Assembly (NCBI GenBank): GCA_030626365.1
Contig: DAOUPC010000179.1
Location: 1-6,171, forward strand
From: Paracoccaceae bacterium
Lineage (GTDB): Bacteria; Pseudomonadota; Alphaproteobacteria; Rhodobacterales; Rhodobacteraceae
Direction of reading: 5' to 3'
DNA: 6,171 nucleotides
A program made the position numbers and the translations under genes. Under the pieces are notes generated by a model. That model did not search any database, was not told the origin of the DNA, and saw only the letters and a list, made by a program, of their open reading frames with translations. Below are positions 4,896 to 6,171 of this stretch, piece after piece (the first letter of the stretch is position 1; each line of letters starts with the position of its first letter).

Positions 4896-6171
4896 ATGTC
4901 CATTCCCCAATCCGGTGGCGGACCGATCGAACATCACAGCCAGATGGCCGAATACCTGGCCGAGGGCTGTAAAGCCAAGGCAGACTGGCGCATCGGCACC
5001 GAGCACGAAAAGTTCGGCTATTGCATCGATACCCACAAACCCCTGCCCTATGCGGGGGAACGCTCAATTCTGGCGGTGCTGGAAGGGCTGCGCGACCAGC
5101 ATGGATGGTCCCCGGTAACCGAGGCAGGCAACCTGATTGGCCTTGAAAAAGACGGCGCGAATGTCAGCCTTGAACCGGGCGGGCAACTGGAACTGTCCGG
5201 TGCCCCGCTGGAAACCATCCATGAAACCTGTGACGAGGTGAACGCACACCTGAAGGACGTCAAGAACATCGCCGACAGGATCGGCGTTGGCTTTATCGGT
5301 CTTGGCGCAGCCCCGGAATGGTCCTATGAGGACATGCCAATGATGCCCAAGGGGCGTTACAAGCTGATGCGCGATTACATGGACCGGGTCGACACCATGG
5401 GCAAATCCATGATGTTCCGCACCTGCACCGTTCAGGTGAACCTTGATTTCGGGTCCGAGGCCGACATGGTCAAGAAAATGCGCGTCGCCCTGGCGCTGCA
5501 ACCGGTGGCCACCGCGTTGTTTGCCAATTCGCCATTCTTTGACGGCAAGGTCAACGGGCAGAAAAGCTGGCGATCGCTGGTCTGGCGCAACCTTGATGCG
5601 GCCCGCACCGGCATGTTGCCGTTTGTCTTTCAGGATGGTTTCGGCTTCGAGGCATGGACCGAATATGTCCTTAATGTACCAATGTACTTTGTCTATCGTG
5701 ACGGCAAATATATTGACGCACTGGGCCAGTCATTTCGCGATTTCCTTAAGGGGGAACTGCCCGCCCTGCCCGGCGAAAAACCAACCCTTTCCGATTGGGC
5801 CGACCACCTGACCACGGTATTCCCCGAGGCGCGGGTCAAACAGTTCATCGAAATGCGCGGGGCCGATGGAGGCCCGTGGCGCCGCCTTTGTGCGCTACCA
5901 GCGTTCTGGGTCGGGCTGATGTATGATCAGGACGCACTGGATGGTGCCTGGGATATGGTCAAGGACTGGGATAGCGAAACCCGCGATGCCCTGCGCGTCG
6001 CGGCGGCCAAGGATGGTTTGCAGGCACAGGTCGGGTCCATCAGGATGCATGATCTGGCGCGCGAAACCGTCGCGCTGGCCCATGCCGGTCTAAAGGCCCG
6101 CGCCAGACCCGGCGTTGGCGGGTTGGTGCCGGACGAAACCCATTTTCTTAGCGCGCTTCAGGACAGCCTGG
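4896..6171 (+). CDS. gshA: Glutamate-cysteine ligase, plant/alphaproteobacterial type (3' end missing)
   Basis: GshA joins glutamate and cysteine with ATP to form gamma-glutamylcysteine, the first and rate-setting step of glutathione synthesis, in the cytoplasm. The frame is open from 4896 to the right edge: 425 complete codons, against about 456 in the family, so roughly 30 residues are missing. Visible family blocks are WRIGTEHEKFGY (31-42), SLEPGGQLELSGAPLETIHE (91-110), RTCTVQVNLDF (175-185), ALQPVATALFANSPF (200-214), RTGMLPFVFQDGFGFE (237-252) and EMRGADGGPWRRLCALPAFW (319-338). These match the plant chloroplast GSH1 class rather than E. coli GshA. Cys112 and Cys332 lie 220 residues apart, the spacing of the plant Cys186-Cys406 disulfide pair, whereas the rosid-specific pair (Cys349/Cys364) is Ala275 and Ala290 here. 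The start is supported by GGAG at 4886. The gene lies 63 bases after the small membrane protein gene. Confidence 0.96.
   Translation, partial: MSIPQSGGGPIEHHSQMAEYLAEGCKAKADWRIGTEHEKFGYCIDTHKPLPYAGERSILAVLEGLRDQHGWSPVTEAGNLIGLEKDGANVSLEPGGQLELSGAPLETIHETCDEVNAHLKDVKNIADRIGVGFIGLGAAPEWSYEDMPMMPKGRYKLMRDYMDRVDTMGKSMMFRTCTVQVNLDFGSEADMVKKMRVALALQPVATALFANSPFFDGKVNGQKSWRSLVWRNLDAARTGMLPFVFQDGFGFEAWTEYVLNVPMYFVYRDGKYIDALGQSFRDFLKGELPALPGEKPTLSDWADHLTTVFPEARVKQFIEMRGADGGPWRRLCALPAFWVGLMYDQDALDGAWDMVKDWDSETRDALRVAAAKDGLQAQVGSIRMHDLARETVALAHAGLKARARPGVGGLVPDETHFLSALQDSL

Overview
The window looks like ordinary chromosomal DNA from an alphaproteobacterium, most likely a Rhodobacteraceae/Roseobacter-type organism. 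The grounds are protein resemblance (plant-type GshA, a UbiA fitting the ubiquinone pathway, BON-plus-OmpA envelope protein), moderately high GC, dense coding and the gene neighbourhood. That placement is from recognition of families, not from a search. I see no tRNA, rRNA, CRISPR array, insertion sequence, phage gene or attachment site.

Layout. (1) Positions 1-206, plus strand: the C-terminal end of moaE, the large subunit of molybdopterin synthase. (2) Minus strand, read right to left from 3558: ubiA (4-hydroxybenzoate polyprenyltransferase), then a 657-residue exported or membrane-anchored protein with BON-like repeats and a C-terminal OmpA peptidoglycan-binding domain, then a 110-residue one-helix coiled-coil protein whose start lies inside the 3' end of the OmpA-type gene. 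This small gene ends tail-to-tail with moaE, 34 bases apart. (3) Plus strand from 3571: rsmE (16S rRNA m3U1498 methyltransferase), an unnamed two-helix membrane protein overlapping it by ATGA, then gshA (glutamate-cysteine ligase, plant type), which runs off the right edge about 30 residues before its expected end.

The ubiA and rsmE start codons face away from each other with only 12 bases between them, so each gene's promoter must lie largely inside the other's 5' coding region. Functions are mostly housekeeping: molybdenum cofactor, ubiquinone, ribosomal RNA modification and glutathione. The less explained parts are the BON/OmpA protein with its overlapping coiled-coil partner, which together look like a possible cell-envelope pair, and the small membrane protein between rsmE and gshA. 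I found no convincing sign of a wholly new system; the leads are modest and are scored that way.
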